Shown in pieces: positions 49,115 to 61,267 of a stretch of DNA of 64,000 nucleotides. The notes under the pieces are model-generated. The model ran no database searches. It saw only the letters and a program-made list of their open reading frames with translations, and had not been told where the DNA came from. Each line of letters opens with the position of its first letter. Positions within the stretch are counted from its first letter, which is position 1. The stretch lies in NCBI GenBank assembly GCA_004794785.1, contig SJOL01007456.1:156055-220054 (forward strand). The letters run 5' to 3'. The stretch is from Opisthorchis felineus. Taxonomy: Eukaryota > Platyhelminthes > Trematoda > Opisthorchiida > Opisthorchiidae. A program made the translations under genes and the position numbers.

Positions 49115-50885
49115 TGCTTAATTCAGTCGATTATTTCAGGACGGTTCATCTCTTCAGACAACTATTTTTCTTTCCAGGTGTGGCTGTATTTAAAGTGAGC
49201 TGAAACCAGACCTTCGAGATGCACTTTGAGAACGGAAAATACAACCTCCCTATCGTATCGGCCTGCGGAACAGAAGCGCAGTTCAGGAGGAATAAAGCAT
49301 TCCACTAAATTTGTTTTACGCGAATCGGTTTCTGCGGTTTCATTTGTTATGTAAAACTTAATTGACGACTTTAATGGTCCATCGTTATAAAGGCGCCTAA
49401 AAACTATGGCCTTACTAGTGAGACTTAACTGTTGAAAATTCCCGAATGTCTTCGGAAATTTTCTCGAAGCACACAGTTGGCTTTATTTATTCAGAGTAGT
49501 CTCTACCCAAAAACAAAAAAACACTTTCCGTTAGTTAGAGTTTGGTGTACGCTGTGTTACCACCCTCCGGCTTTGTAACAAATACCCATTTTCCTGTTGT
49601 GGTCTACCAGAGGAAAGAATTCCAGGCCTGGTGCAGCTTGCGGGACGATAAATTTTAGACCGTTCGTTAAAATCACGCCTAACTTAACCCCGGATATCTA
49701 CATACATGCAGTCGGAGTGGTCCAAGAGCACTTATCTGGAAGTGGTTCTCAGGGTGGTCGTTTTTCACGGCTTGTTCATCCTTCTTAGAAGGTAACTTCA
49801 GATTCACAAACTCATGATTAAGGATCTCTATAAAAGACATCCTGGTAAAAAGCGTGGTATCCTTAAAAAAACCGAAATTGCTCATCAGCTAAAGTAATTC
49901 AGCAAGACCTTCCTTTATAAGTTTCCCTGTCAGGGATTCCATGGACTCCTTTTGTTCTGCTTAGTTGACACAAGTTGCAAGAGATTCTAGACTCTGGAAC
50001 GTTATTCACGTAGCGAAACTCTTCTACAGCGTGCATCTTCGACCCAACCACCATGCTGAAATGAGCATTTATGGCCTCCTAATCTAAATCAGTGCGTCCA
50101 CCTAGCGAAGTTTCGAATGGCTTATTTTCTGCCGTTCTGCTGCCATTCTTCAAGCGAACTGACGTAGGAAAAGCTTGGTGTGGCTGTTGCTCTCGAAAGA
50201 CCACAAAGCGGTTCGAGCTTGACATCACCGATCACAATCAGTCCCTATGAGGGTAGGATGCAGAGGAGTTCCGTTACTTCCCCTTCAAAGGAAAAACCTC
50301 TGTGCAACACTTCCTCAACCAGGGTATTCTCTTGTGAAGGAACTGTCTCATTCCGTCTGTATTACGGTTATGCAAATTCAATTACACCGAGGGTAATTTC
50401 AACCACTTTCCTGGAGGGATTCTACATATCGTTCACAGGGAATGAATCCTGTGTTCAATACACTTTCATATATATATGGCTCATGTCTATCATAAACGGG
50501 AAATTGGACATCAGTCTCTGCCCTTACTAACCAGCGCTTTTCATCTAACAAACCTTGAACAAGTTACCACGAACATGTAATCCCACGTGACAACAAAAAC
50601 TTTACAGCTACTGCGTATATGGAACTGATGGGTTATCATGCATTGCTTTTTCATCTTGTTTTTGGCTATATTTTCTTCGATTGTTATCCGAACCGTGAGG
50701 TATCGTGTGCGTGCAATCTGTACGTTTAAGGCTGACCGATGAGGTCAAAAGTTATGCATTACCTCCAGTTGTTGACCAAATCCAAGTAAAATAGCTTTTT
50801 TTTTTACTGGTTTCTAGCTACAAGAAACCTCTAACTTGAAATCGGAAAAAATTGTGACTTGTATTTTGCATTGCATGTCTTTCAG
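49115..50885. other. unassigned non-coding DNA
   Basis: Nothing recognised. Confidence 0.4.
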
Positions 50886-51066
50886 GCCATCAAAATCCTC
50901 TGAAACGTGCGTGGTGTAGCAACAAAATCAACATAAAGGGGATAGCTGCAATCAAAGACCTTGCTGGTTTTACCACTGATGTTGTTCGCCAACTATTCGA
51001 GATGAACCCATTTTCGTTCATCCGAAAGAGGTCCAAAAATGGTCAGTGGTTTTCAGTTCGTAGCTG
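50886..51066 (+). CDS. possible terminal exon, unknown protein
   Basis: After an acceptor-like CATGTCTTTCAG (ending 50885) the plus strand is open for about 60 codons to a TGA at 51066, reading HQNPLKRAWCSNKINIKG, IAAIKDLAGFTTDVVRQLFE and MNPFSFIRKRSKNGQWFSV. The composition looks protein-like. I recognise no domain, there is no visible partner exon, and chance is quite possible. Confidence 0.2.
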
Positions 51067-51069
51067 AAG

Positions 51070-53034
51070 GCAATTCAGAACTTGCCATGGCACTGAATAC
51101 TCGCCACCGATGGTTCCGTCACCAACCTGTTTTTGTCCTTTCAAAACGATTGAAATTTTGCACCCCAGTGATCAAGAGCTCAAATGGGTGCCTTGTTAAC
51201 AGTCGTCAGGTAGGGTGTGTAGCCAGCAAAAAAGGAGACGTTAAACAAAGATGGAATGATGGCCCAAACACCCAAATTAATATGGATCGTGAAAGTGAGG
51301 CCCTCGCGAATCAGAGGGCCCCGATTATCAGTGGTTGGGGATACCTAGGAACTCTTGTTCTTCAAATCGCTGTTGTTCATTTATAAAGTAACTTTTCGCA
51401 CCGACCGTGATTCAGTCAAGGGCGAAGTTGGCCACTCTCAGTAGACTGGTGCTTACTAAGCCCACAAAAACGAGTGATGTTATCCACACTTGGCAAGATC
51501 CCACCTACTCATTAGTTTCAATCATTTTGCAAAAATTTACATCAAGAGTGCAGATTCGTCAGCTTTCTGCATACATTTGTAACCTTTTGTGAGCCGAACG
51601 TACGTTTGTGCGTGAGTTCATGAAACGTGTCTTTTGACTTTTTCGGCAAACAGTGAACTGCTCAGATTTTGCAGGACCGCAGCGTTGGAAGTGCAAGTCT
51701 GCCGGCCTGTCGGTCAAAAGATATCAAGTGTATCGTAAATTGTCTGGTTGCATTCCGTCAAAAGCGACCCATACTAATGGAATGGAGTGCCTTAGCATGG
51801 ATTGCGCATTCCGTTGACTTAGGCAAGAAGTTTTGATTTCAAAGGCAAAAATTCATCCAACCTGGCCTGGATCTTATTTAAGCTGAACACAGTAGACTAT
51901 CGGTAAATGCGAATCGATGAACAAGATTTCTCCAAAAGAACTGGGGAATGTGATCCTTCTCTAATTTGGGCAGATTTCCTTTAAAAAGGTGGAGTGCACG
52001 ACACACAAAGCAGTTTGACAATCAAAATACGGTAATCTCCAGAAGAAGTGCTCCTTCTGAGATACGCTGCTTCCCTGAGATGTCTAGACACGTTTCCCGA
52101 TATCCCGGACATCTTGTACAAACACGCAAGCAAATGCACGTTCGGAAGGAGTCAACCTCACAACACTTTCCCCTTGGGGATCACTGCAAATCAGTGTTTA
52201 CTGTAGCTGAAGCAAAATCTCTATATATCTCTTCCAGGTACTTCCACAATATGAGTTTTTCACGAAGTCTCCTAGCCTCTTTGGATATCAACAGGCATTT
52301 CATTCTTACCTGAATTACTTTCTTCCCCTACCTCGGAAGATGAAATACGAAAAGCTAGCGTTATTTTCTATCGGCCACTTATCCCCTTGCATATCACTGC
52401 GATCATTATTGGTGTAGATGGCTTCCTTATCGGCTTCATCATTTCCCGAACTTCTGACAGATATGTCCAGCAAAATGTGATACCAGAATTTCATACACAT
52501 TACCAAACAGAAGTTCAACTTGATCATCACGAACTATATACGCATATGTGGTGGTTTCATTCGCCATAATGCATGGCTGTGGGCAATAGTGTCAAAGAAA
52601 ACATTGAACGAATAGTGGATAAATGTGAAAAGAGAGAAAAAAGAGAGAGAAAGAGAGAAAGAGAACAAAAGAGAAGAAAAAAGACAGAGAGAAAAGAGAA
52701 GTTCATTCGAAGCGATTAGGGTTTCGTGACGTCGCTTCCGATAGCCTAGCTTCACGGACAGTATACATTAGCACAGCTAGAAATCATCAGGATCTTTCTG
52801 ATACCTCCGCTCCAAGTTATGCGTTGCGTATTTTCTCGCTGAAACCTACCTTGGCAAACAGAAGTAGGTGACGCAATCAATCGCCTGGTATAGGAAGCAT
52901 ATGACTAAGTCAACAAATTCGGTGTGATCTACTCCATTCGTAAATTGAGTTGTTGCCAAAAGCTATCTGTCAAACTGAGCACTGCTAACCAACACCTCAA
53001 AAGCATCGATTGTTAAACACTAGCCATTTCTCGT
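51070..53034. other. unassigned non-coding DNA
   Basis: Contains a purine-rich GA/GAAA tract at 52628-52700. Nothing else recognised. Confidence 0.45.
52628..52700. repeat. purine-rich GA/GAAA tract
   Basis: About 70 bases almost entirely of A and G with irregular GAGA and GAAA units. Confidence 0.9.
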
Positions 53035-53090
53035 ATGGTAGCACTGATGATGTCTCCTCGAATAGTGACTAGCAGCCTTTGTTTTGAGTG
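53035..53090 (+). repeat. R3 repeat fragment with CTGATGA hairpin
   Basis: ACTGATGATGTCTCCTCGAA then TAGTGAC matches the R3 start at 11889 and 13983. CTGATGA is intact at 53044-53050 and is followed by a GTC-CC/GTGAC-like hairpin. The downstream R3 body is not recognisable here. Confidence 0.5.
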
Positions 53091-53094
53091 AGCC

Positions 53095-54534
53095 ACAGTC
53101 AGACCTTAAGTCTAGGAAGCGAGGGTAATGCATACTTGAGGATCCTGCCTTTTACTGGCCGGAAAACGTCTCATCGATCTCACAGGTTCCAAGTTTGAAG
53201 GATGGAAAAAGTAAGTTCAGCGATTCAAATGGGTTCGCCAGTAATGCCGCCAGCCGGAGTGCTGTAGCAATCTCTACTGGTTATGACGCTATGACCAACC
53301 TAATTTGTGTACACGCGCAGTCGCAGATTTTGGATGCGGGAACCAAATATCATGTCGCTCGTAAGATCATCTAGTGTTTTTTACAGCCGTAAGGAATCTA
53401 AAATGCGTTGTATGAAATCAGGTAAAAAACAGGTTTCGGTACTCATTGGGGAAGTTTGACGAGATGCACTTGGTTAGATGGTTAGAATAGAGCACGGATA
53501 AATTGCAGCAACCCGTCTTTTATACTGCGGCCCTTCCGTTTATACTATCAACGTTTGCCTTCCCGAAGTGCCTTCTTGTAGCTGGTGTCAAATTGAAATC
53601 CAGAGTGCTACCTCCCTCTCTTCCGGCATTCTGCCTGTTTTATGTGACTGGCTTATGCCAGGTGACCATATCATAACCAAATCAACCTGTTTTACTGAAT
53701 ACCGAAGTCAAGCCTTGACACACGAACAAAAACCAACGAAGTCAGCAGCTTTGGTGCACATTTCCCACTAATCCTTGCTAGCTGCATACATACTGCCTGA
53801 AAGGCTTGTATTCTCACTGCTTCAGTACCAAACGCAGTGAGTACTGTTCTTGTTATTACGTCTATACTGGACCTGTTACTCATGAGTTATGAGGAGAGCG
53901 TAATGCTGTGTCGCTGTCTTAAACGGTACGGTGAACTATGTTCATAGAATGTTGACATTCGATGCATCATAGAGTGACGGACGAGTAGTACTCACTTAAC
54001 ACGGGACTTGATTCCATTGGTCATTCCTGTCTCAGAGTGCTTTAGTACTGGGAATATTTCTAGCAGGTCTGGTGTTGAACTCACAGAAGGCCCTCACTTT
54101 GGAAGCGAGTGAAATTTATTCAGAGGAGCAGAGATAGGAGAAGTTCAACTGCGATTGCGAAAATTCATTCCAGTGCAAGATACGGATAAATATTGCGAAA
54201 AGCTTGCAGAATAATATGTGATAAGAGGAGAGTGATCGGAGCATCACAGCTCTGTGAACTCTTAAGGATGTTAAGTGGTTGTAGGATTTCTGGGATTCAT
54301 ATTCGCATCACTTTTGTTCGAACAGTCTTCCATCTGCCTTAGGACAATTATTCCAGTGAGCCTACACTAAAGGGTTGGGGGGGGGGTTGGACGAGACTCG
54401 AGTTCTGACCTTGTTAGAGTTGATAGGCAGTACTTATCCTCGGGCATTTGAGGCCTCGGACAAACAAGTGAACTCACTCAAAAGTGAACAATTTCACCGG
54501 TTCAGGTGGGATGACTCAGGTGCGTCCAGTGTGC
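53095..54534. other. unassigned non-coding DNA
   Basis: Nothing recognised apart from a poly-G run near 54376. Confidence 0.4.
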
Positions 54535-54740
54535 CCTGGTGGAGTAGTGGTAACAGAGTCACGCCGAATGTCAGATGTCCGGAGTTCAATCTGTTGCACT
54601 GCTGATGAGCTCCCATAGGAGCAGAACCCCGGCACTGCTCATAAGAGCCCTGATGATACCAGACCTCAAATCCAGCGATTTTCTTTCCTTTGGTTTGGGG
54701 TTCCTCAGAACAACTGCACCAGACAGTTCATCAACACAGA
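54535..54740 (+). mobile_element. H3 SINE with hammerhead remnant
   Basis: tRNA-like head: GGAGTAGTGGTAACAGAGTC (A-box position) and GGAGTTCAATCTG (B-box position, about 54581-54593). Then stem I GCACTG (54596-54601), an intact CTGATGA (54602-54608), a perfect five-pair stem II GCTCC with GGAGC around CATA (54609-54622), and AGAAC where GAAAC is expected. Stem III and the return strand are scrambled. Together with 16430 it defines the family. Confidence 0.78.
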
Positions 54741-54779
54741 CGATTACTTCAAAGGCAGATGATGCGATTTTTTCATGAA

Positions 54780-55774
54780 CTTGGATTGCATACGTTTACC
54801 AGCTTTAAGTTTTCAGATCTGAACGAAAAAATAAAATATAGATGAAAAGAACGTTTTCGCAGTTACACCAAAATAGAATCAAACTGATATTTAGCCTCTC
54901 ATCAAGAAGCGTAAAAAGGACCTTAACTCAAACACCTTATGTGAAACTGTGGTTCAAACGAAATCTAACTGGGTTCACACGTTTGATTCAATATCATTGT
55001 TACTGACAACCCAAGAGAATGGAGGGGCCTGACAAAGCTTGAATACGGAAACAAGTACGCATAATGTGAATGAGAAACAGGATGACTGCCAAAATGAGCA
55101 CGATGTGAATACACAACCCTGTGGAACATAAAAGTGTTTGTTGGGTACCTTGACGTTGATGAGAAGACGTTCTATTCAATGAACTTTTAACTTAGATGAG
55201 CCTCACAGTGTTCAGCGCAGCACAATTAGCCAATGTTTAAAAGTTTGCGAAACTGTGAATCTTGGTGACAGTGTCATAGCTGACAGATGGTCAATCAATA
55301 CTTGGCTACAGTTCAAGAAGACACTTACCAACAACTGAAACAGAATAGGTTTGTGTTTGCATTAACCTAAAACGCTGCGGGGTGGGTCAGAAAGAAGATG
55401 TGCACTAGCTCTAAGATTTTCACTCTAGATGAAAGCAGTAACTCAGGTTTTAGTCTGATTTAAAGAATTTCCGATAATCGTTTTCATTACCACCATCATC
55501 TCCGCATCATCGTCATTATCATTGTTAGCGTTGTTGGTTATCTTTGCATCTTTCGTTCCCTACCCAAAAGTAAACATATGTCTACATGTTGTGTGCTGAC
55601 GCATAGCAATTGTAGATACTTTTCAAACATGATCTTATATTTTGTGTAGCTTATGGCCAAATTTACCGTGGCAGTTTTCTTTTCACTTTGGCTCTTGCGA
55701 CTTCATTTTACTAACAATATAACAATAAATAACAATATAACGACTGCGACTTTCCGATTGATTTTTCGTCCTGT
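54780..55774. other. unassigned non-coding DNA
   Basis: Imperfect CAT/ATC trinucleotides near 55490-55530. Nothing else recognised. Confidence 0.4.
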
Positions 55775-55925
55775 AGGTAATGCCAATTTATGCTGAAAAG
55801 TTGAAAGGCAGTGCGCAGCTTTTTGATCTTTTATGGGAACAGTCAGCCGCAAGCATGTCACGAAACACCAGTGAGGTTCGAACCCACAACCTCTAGATTG
55901 AATACTTGTCCATTCGGTGATGTGC
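55775..55925 (-). mobile_element. H2 SINE, minus orientation
   Basis: On the minus strand: head with CCGAATGGACAAGTATTC, B box TGGGTTCGAACCTC (about 55884-55871, well preserved), TTTCGTGACATGCTTGCGG, CTGACTG for CTGATGA, GATCAAAAAG for GGACGAAAC, GCTGCGCACTGCC, and the tail CTTTTCAGCATAAATTGG. The ribozyme is beyond function. Confidence 0.78.
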
Positions 55926-55929
55926 ATCC

Positions 55930-57184
55930 AGTCAGCAATACAATTAGCTCAAACTAAACTAGGATACAGCGCCCCTTATCCCTTAGTCACGGTATCCACA
56001 TCGATCGGTCACGTGCTGACAGGCTCCGGGAGTCGGGGCTTCTTGTCGAATTGGCAGACAAATATCCATTCTTCGGGAATTCTGCTAGCCGTCCGTTTAT
56101 ATTCTTTGCAAGGTGACTGCCTCTCATGCTGCAGCGGCTTTAGACGGTCCCACTAATTTGCCTCTCAAAAGGGGGACTTATTTACCTTCAATGTAGGTAC
56201 CGCTATACGCATATAATACTCTTTATTTTCATGTATATTATGCAACATGTGCCCAAAGATACCAAGCAGCACATGCCTTCTTGCCACTATTATTGCAGCC
56301 CATAAACTAAAGTTGAAGTTTAACATTTCATTCAATACACTCCGACTTGATTCAGTGCAATGGGATTTCTGTAGAAAATTACATCGTCTGATGATGAGAC
56401 GGTTTCGGCAAAACTGCCGGATTCAGCGGGCAGCTCACTCATCAATATGGAATCGATCACACTGGGAATCAGTTATAGATAAAGAGACAGAGGATCGCTT
56501 TTCGAAGACGGGAGCTCATCTATGGCAGTGAGCCCTGTCTTGGAACTTCTAGAGCAGTGATATCACTCAGACAAGATCTCCATGTGTAATTACTTCACAA
56601 CAAATGCTGCATTCATGGGTTTATTTTATCGAGTACATTTTCTAAAACCCTGTTGAGTGCCCCACGTAGACGAGTGGTAAGTACCATTATTCCACTCTTA
56701 TCAAAGATGTATTCAGAATTATCTTTGAGGAAAGATGGGTAAGTGAGGTTTGCATACATACACTACGTGAATGTTTTATGACGAGCCTAGGAACATTTCG
56801 CACAATTACTATAATTCCAGGTTTGTTGGTCTTGTGCATCAGTTTGTCATAGGTACAAAAATCTGTTGCGTTCATTTGGGTAAACTTCTGACTATGTCGG
56901 GACAGTTACTGGATTCTCCATAAAACACCCTATGACAGCCAGTAAACAAATCATGGTTGCAAGCAAATTAATTTTACTAAACCCCGGGATTTTGTTTCCA
57001 GGCGTTGACTACACATCCACACCAAGGTGTGTGTTGTCATGATAAGGGTCTTAGCACGCCAGTGCAAATCCACTGTCTTCGAACAGCAGTATAACATCGA
57101 AGAAAAAGTCACATACGCAGTACATAAGCGAGAGCGCCAACCTATTGAACGTAGGCTTAACTCAACATGACCGTGTGCACAACA
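55930..57184. other. unassigned non-coding DNA
   Basis: Nothing recognised. A 94-codon frame at 56247-56531 has no known motif. Confidence 0.4.
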
Positions 57185-57265
57185 TATCCGGTTGAAGAAT
57201 ACCATATGCGAGAGATCCATTGGAGTTCCTCCTAGGCATTAGGTCAGTTCGCAAATGAGTATGTA
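57185..57265 (+). repeat. H1 repeat fragment
   Basis: The GGTTGAAGAATACCATATGC, GAGAGATCCATTGGAGTTCC and GCAAATGAGTATG blocks match the H1 plus-strand start. The ribozyme part is absent. Confidence 0.65.
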
Positions 57266-57494
57266 ACGTTACCTAATTATGTTGCCGCATGGGTCGTGCA
57301 TAGTTGCCGGTTTCTAATGATAGCGGGTTAGAAGACGAGTTTTTGCGAGAAAAAACGAGAGAGAAATGTGGTTACTTGTTGAACCATTCGGGTTTGGTGA
57401 TAGAACTAGTCGATTATGAACCCGACAGGGTTTCCAATTATTTTATTATTATTATTTTATACGGATTCATACATATAGGTTACACAAAAGTATA

Positions 57495-58020
57495 TTAGCA
57501 CTCATTTGCAAACAAATTTGGTTTTGCGAGAGACTCACCTAGAACCCAACTGAATCTCACGTTTGTGATGTTTCCAAGCAAATGAATGTGCTGCACCAGG
57601 CCTCCTCATGTTTCAGTTGACATGATATTCGAGATATCGCGATACATATATAGATGTCATATGCTACTCATAAGGTTGCTGAAAATTCTTCGACAGCCCA
57701 CGACCGGTTTCGCCCTTCTTGGGGCTCATCTGGAAGGCGCAGTCGCCGCGTTTCCGTCAACTTTATGTTCTACTTGAAACCATATTGCTCGGAAACATCA
57801 TAAACGAGAGATTCAGTTGGGTTCCAGGTGAGTCTCTCGCAAAACCAAATTTGTTTGCAAATGAGTGTGTTTCGCTAATTTCGTGCAATTTGGTTTCAAG
57901 TAGAACATAAGGTTGACGGAAAATCGGGTACTGCGCCTACCTGATGAGTCCCAAGAAGGGCGAAACCGGTCGTACGCTGTTGAAGGATTTTCAGCAACCT
58001 TGTGAGTAGTATGTACTAGC
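57495..58020. mobile_element. H1 inverted dimer, well preserved
   Basis: A near-complete minus unit (57495-57790) runs CATTTGCAAACAAATTTGG, ACGTTTGTGATGTTTCC, GCACCAGGCCTCCTCATG, GATATTCGAGATATCGC, the CTACTCATAAGGTTGCTG terminus and a minus ribozyme (CAGATGA). It is fused to a plus unit (57790-58020) with an intact core ribozyme. The join lies at TATTGCT next to CGGAAACATCATAAACG. It is the reference copy for the inverted form. Confidence 0.94.
57935..57977 (+). ncRNA. hammerhead ribozyme core (H1)
   Basis: Stem I GCCTAC (57935-57940) with GTACGC (57972-57977), five of six pairs (one C-C); CTGATGA (57941-57947); stem II GTCC with GGGC, four pairs counting one U-G; GAAA (57962-57965); CCGG; cleavage expected after GTC at 57971. 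Catalytic bases are all present. Stem I is weakened by the mismatch. Confidence 0.82.
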
Positions 58021-58024
58021 ACTC

Positions 58025-60599
58025 ATTATTATTAAAGTGCGCTGTTCTTCCGGTGTCTACTGGTTTCCACGCAACAGCTTCTTCCTGTAACTTTGTCGTT
58101 ATCTGATATCCCTAAGACATACCTAACCAACTTGTGTCGGTCACTGCGATCCATCCGGGAAAGCTTGGCCTCAAGATTATCGTTTAAACCAGTGCATCCC
58201 GTTAGAGGCGGTGTCTCTCCCTTATGAATGGAGCTCGAAAGAGAGAGAGAGAAATATAGAACAACTCGGGATCGAATCAAACCTTAGGGGTCAGAAGAGG
58301 ATATATTAGCTTGTTTGAATGTCCCATTGGAATTCTGATGCGTACATCTATCGTTGCAAACCATTCAGGATTCTGCCTATACGCTATATCATTGTCTGTG
58401 AACCGAGAACATTGAGTAACCAGATCTGGCCGATACGAACCTGGTTTCGTTGTCAGCATCCATCCTTTCTATAAAGGGCATTTTAGTGAATGGAAACCGA
58501 TCTCGGTTTTAAGTGTTGATTCGCTGCAGAGGCTTGGTTTTTCCATCCTCAGTAAAGCCTGTGTGGTTGGTTACATCAAACACGAACCCGGCAACAACAG
58601 CTGAGAGAAGTCGTGTTGCGTTGACAACAAAACATAAAAGGCATCGTGTTGAGATTCATGATCACCGCGTTGTATCAGTTCTTTTGCCCTCGTGAAAAGT
58701 ATGTGACTACCAACCTTACTCATATAAAAAGTGGAATTGTCGTTGGTTGGTCGTTGTGGTTGGGTTTCAGCGCAGCAATGATTCTGCGGGCTGCACTATT
58801 TTGAATCCAGTTTCTTAAGTTTTAACCATGCCTGGAAGATTGACTGGCAGCAGTCCAGCAAACATTATATGCGAATCTCCACGCATTGAAAAGTTGTATT
58901 ACGAAGTGGTCGGATGATAGAATTGCGCCACTTTGCTGCGGTAGGGATGTGAAAACAGCAAGGTGCCCGTAGACGACCAGAATATTTGTATTCATGAAAG
59001 TACCAATGCTGTCTTCCACCGAAGAAGAACGCGTTGGGACCGTTTTCCCCGAACAAATGCACATTTCGATCGCCCCACGGTTGGCCGTGAAAACCGGCGA
59101 ATCGTTATACTGACGATTTGATGCGGATCCAAACGCATAGGAGCGTCGAAAGTCAGGCATCTATACCCTACTCCGTGCAGCTTCGGGTCAGTTCGGTCCC
59201 GTACAGCGATCTGGGTTAGAGTACTGATTTATTAGCTCCAAGAGGGATTCCTAAAAACTCTGACAATGACTTCCTAGCATTTCCAACTTTTGAGTCAGAG
59301 TTTGGGGCGAGGATTCCCTGGCAAAAAGCCTTACGTCACTGCCTTGTTGGTCAGAATTTTGAGTCAGGGTCACTGTGGAGTATTTCAGCCAGTCAGCTCT
59401 CTTCAGGCTGGGCAATCGAGAAATGTGATTTACTCTTACAACTCTTCCTTCATCAATTCTTATCCATACGTCCCTCAGTTAATTCCTTCTTATTCCTTTG
59501 GCTGCCATCTCTCCAACTCTTACCCTGTATCGGAACTCCTGTCCAGTAGAACAAAGAAAAAATAAATGCTCACTGATTTCAAACGGTCTGTTCCACATCA
59601 CGGACTTCAACATCATCACAGGCACATCTTCTACAGACCCTTGTGGCTTCTCCCGATCGATATATGTTGTGTCCTCGAAATACGCATGCAAGGCCGCTGT
59701 TCGACCACAGACCTGGAATCATTCGAAAAGAACCCAGGTTGCTCACAGTCCACTTTCCGCGGGTCTGCTCAACCTGACACAATGTCCCATAGTGTTTACG
59801 GCGTGAAAGCTGTGCTCAGCCTCAAAGCTGAATACGCTATATTGGACCAGATTCTGTCATATGGTATCTATGTGATATGACTGCCCAGGCTCACTGACTA
59901 CTAGTTCTTCAGTTTTTGTGGAACATCAATTTTCAGCGCAAGCACTCACACCATGTTACCTGAAGGTCACCAGCTCCAACCCATCCATGGACTCATTCGG
60001 ACTATCTGAAAATCACCTACTGGCACAGAAATTCAATACAACCACTCGAATCTGATGACCGTATTGTGCGAACATGCATAACACTTCGCTGTCCATCGGG
60101 AATACACCGGCTGATGCATTGAGTTCATCACCTGCAGTGTGTCTCTGTAGCACGACAACATCGAGTTGAGTTGGCTGAAAACCTTCCAGAAGAATAGCGT
60201 GTGACAGCGATGATAACGATTTGGATGAGGACTGGAACAAGGACACGGATCGATAATCAAAGCCTTTGAAACTCTGTCCGCGGTTGTTTGTGTACGTCAG
60301 TGAAAACTGGATTTCGTCACGATCAGCAGCTCTCATTGGTGTCAGCAAAACTATATCAGTAACAAATGATCATGACGGTACATGCAGATACTTCAGACGC
60401 CGAATTTCAAAGTTCCTAAAGATTGGCGGAGAGCGCTGGTGGACATGAAAGATCCGGGAAACCAAGAAAGTGGCAAAGGAAAACCCTATTCCACTTAGTC
60501 TTATCAAGTGGTCCGAGGAGGACACATGGTATTGGAACGAGCCTGGAAGTGGATGTTATCTCAGTTTCTTCACAGCTGTGTCGGCTTGAACGATGAGCT
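58025..60599. other. unassigned non-coding DNA
   Basis: 59283-59880 reads like the 3' region of a common fluke retroposon (TCTTATTCC and TATCGGAACTCC blocks, then GAAAAAATAAATG), but I recall this only loosely and there is no second copy in the window. A short GAGA run lies at 58236-58249. Confidence 0.4.
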
Positions 60600-60975
60600 T
60601 AAAGCTCTGAAGAACAGTTCAGCTAACAGAATCAATTCAACCTCTAAGGATCATATGAACTCGAAAGGAACGTCCAAAGCACTCTCACATCCACAACACA
60701 AGCTCTGCGTGTAACAAAGCTCCTGATCAACATGGTTTGCTCCCGGCACTCTTCAGACGAAGTAGTAAATATCTTGTGGCCTGCTTGATGGCTTCATTTC
60801 AAGGTATCTGGAGTGAAGGAGACAGAATAGTGGCGGAATGATGGGCCTTGGCGATGGTCCCCATATTCAAAAGGGTGCAATGATACAGTGCAAAAAGAAC
60901 TGGGCCATCCCTCTAGCAACTACAGGTTTCAAAGTTCTACCTGGTACTCTCCGGTACCAGGTACTCTAATAGTCC
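60600..60975 (+). pseudogene. non-LTR retrotransposon RT fragment, broken
   Basis: Plus-strand translation from about 60701 gives SSACNKAPDQHGLLPALFRR then SSKYLVACLMASFQGIW, SEGDRIVAE, a stop, and WALAMVPIFKR; then, one frame over, MIQCKKNWAIPLATTGFKVL. These match the LINE polymerase series NKAPGPDGLPPALF, W-VPIFKKG, C-NYR-ISL-TT-KVL. It carries a stop and a frameshift and ends before the catalytic motifs. Upstream to about 60430 may belong to it (DWRRALVDM) but is uncertain. Confidence 0.82.
60938..60963. repeat. perfect 10-bp inverted repeat
   Basis: TACCTGGTAC and GTACCAGGTA are separated by TCTCCG. It lies at the 3' edge of the RT fragment. Confidence 0.8.
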
Positions 60976-60979
60976 GTTT

Positions 60980-61267
60980 CTTTCCTCCAGTACATCAATT
61001 TCACTAATAAGTGGTGAATGAGTTTGGTAGGTTTTCTTAGTTTCCATATTTTTAGAGTTTTCTTTCATGTCCTCTTTCTGAAGCAACATTCATGCAGGTT
61101 GTCGGGACGGAGAACGTTAGTCATTTTGAAGACACAGGCTTGTGGATAGAGCCCGGGGCTGTCTAAATCGTGTTTCCCTATCTCGTCCACTTGGCGGCCC
61201 GGACGAAAATACAAAACCCCACTCACAAGGAGGGGATAGCAGAAGAAAAAGTGCACTTGTCTTGGAC
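60980..61267. other. unassigned non-coding DNA
   Basis: Nothing recognised. Confidence 0.35.

Noticed and set aside
59283..59880. 3' end of a known retroposon
   Set aside because: The sequence feels familiar from fluke transcripts and contains AATAAA, but there is no second copy here and no coding relic attached, so I left it unassigned.
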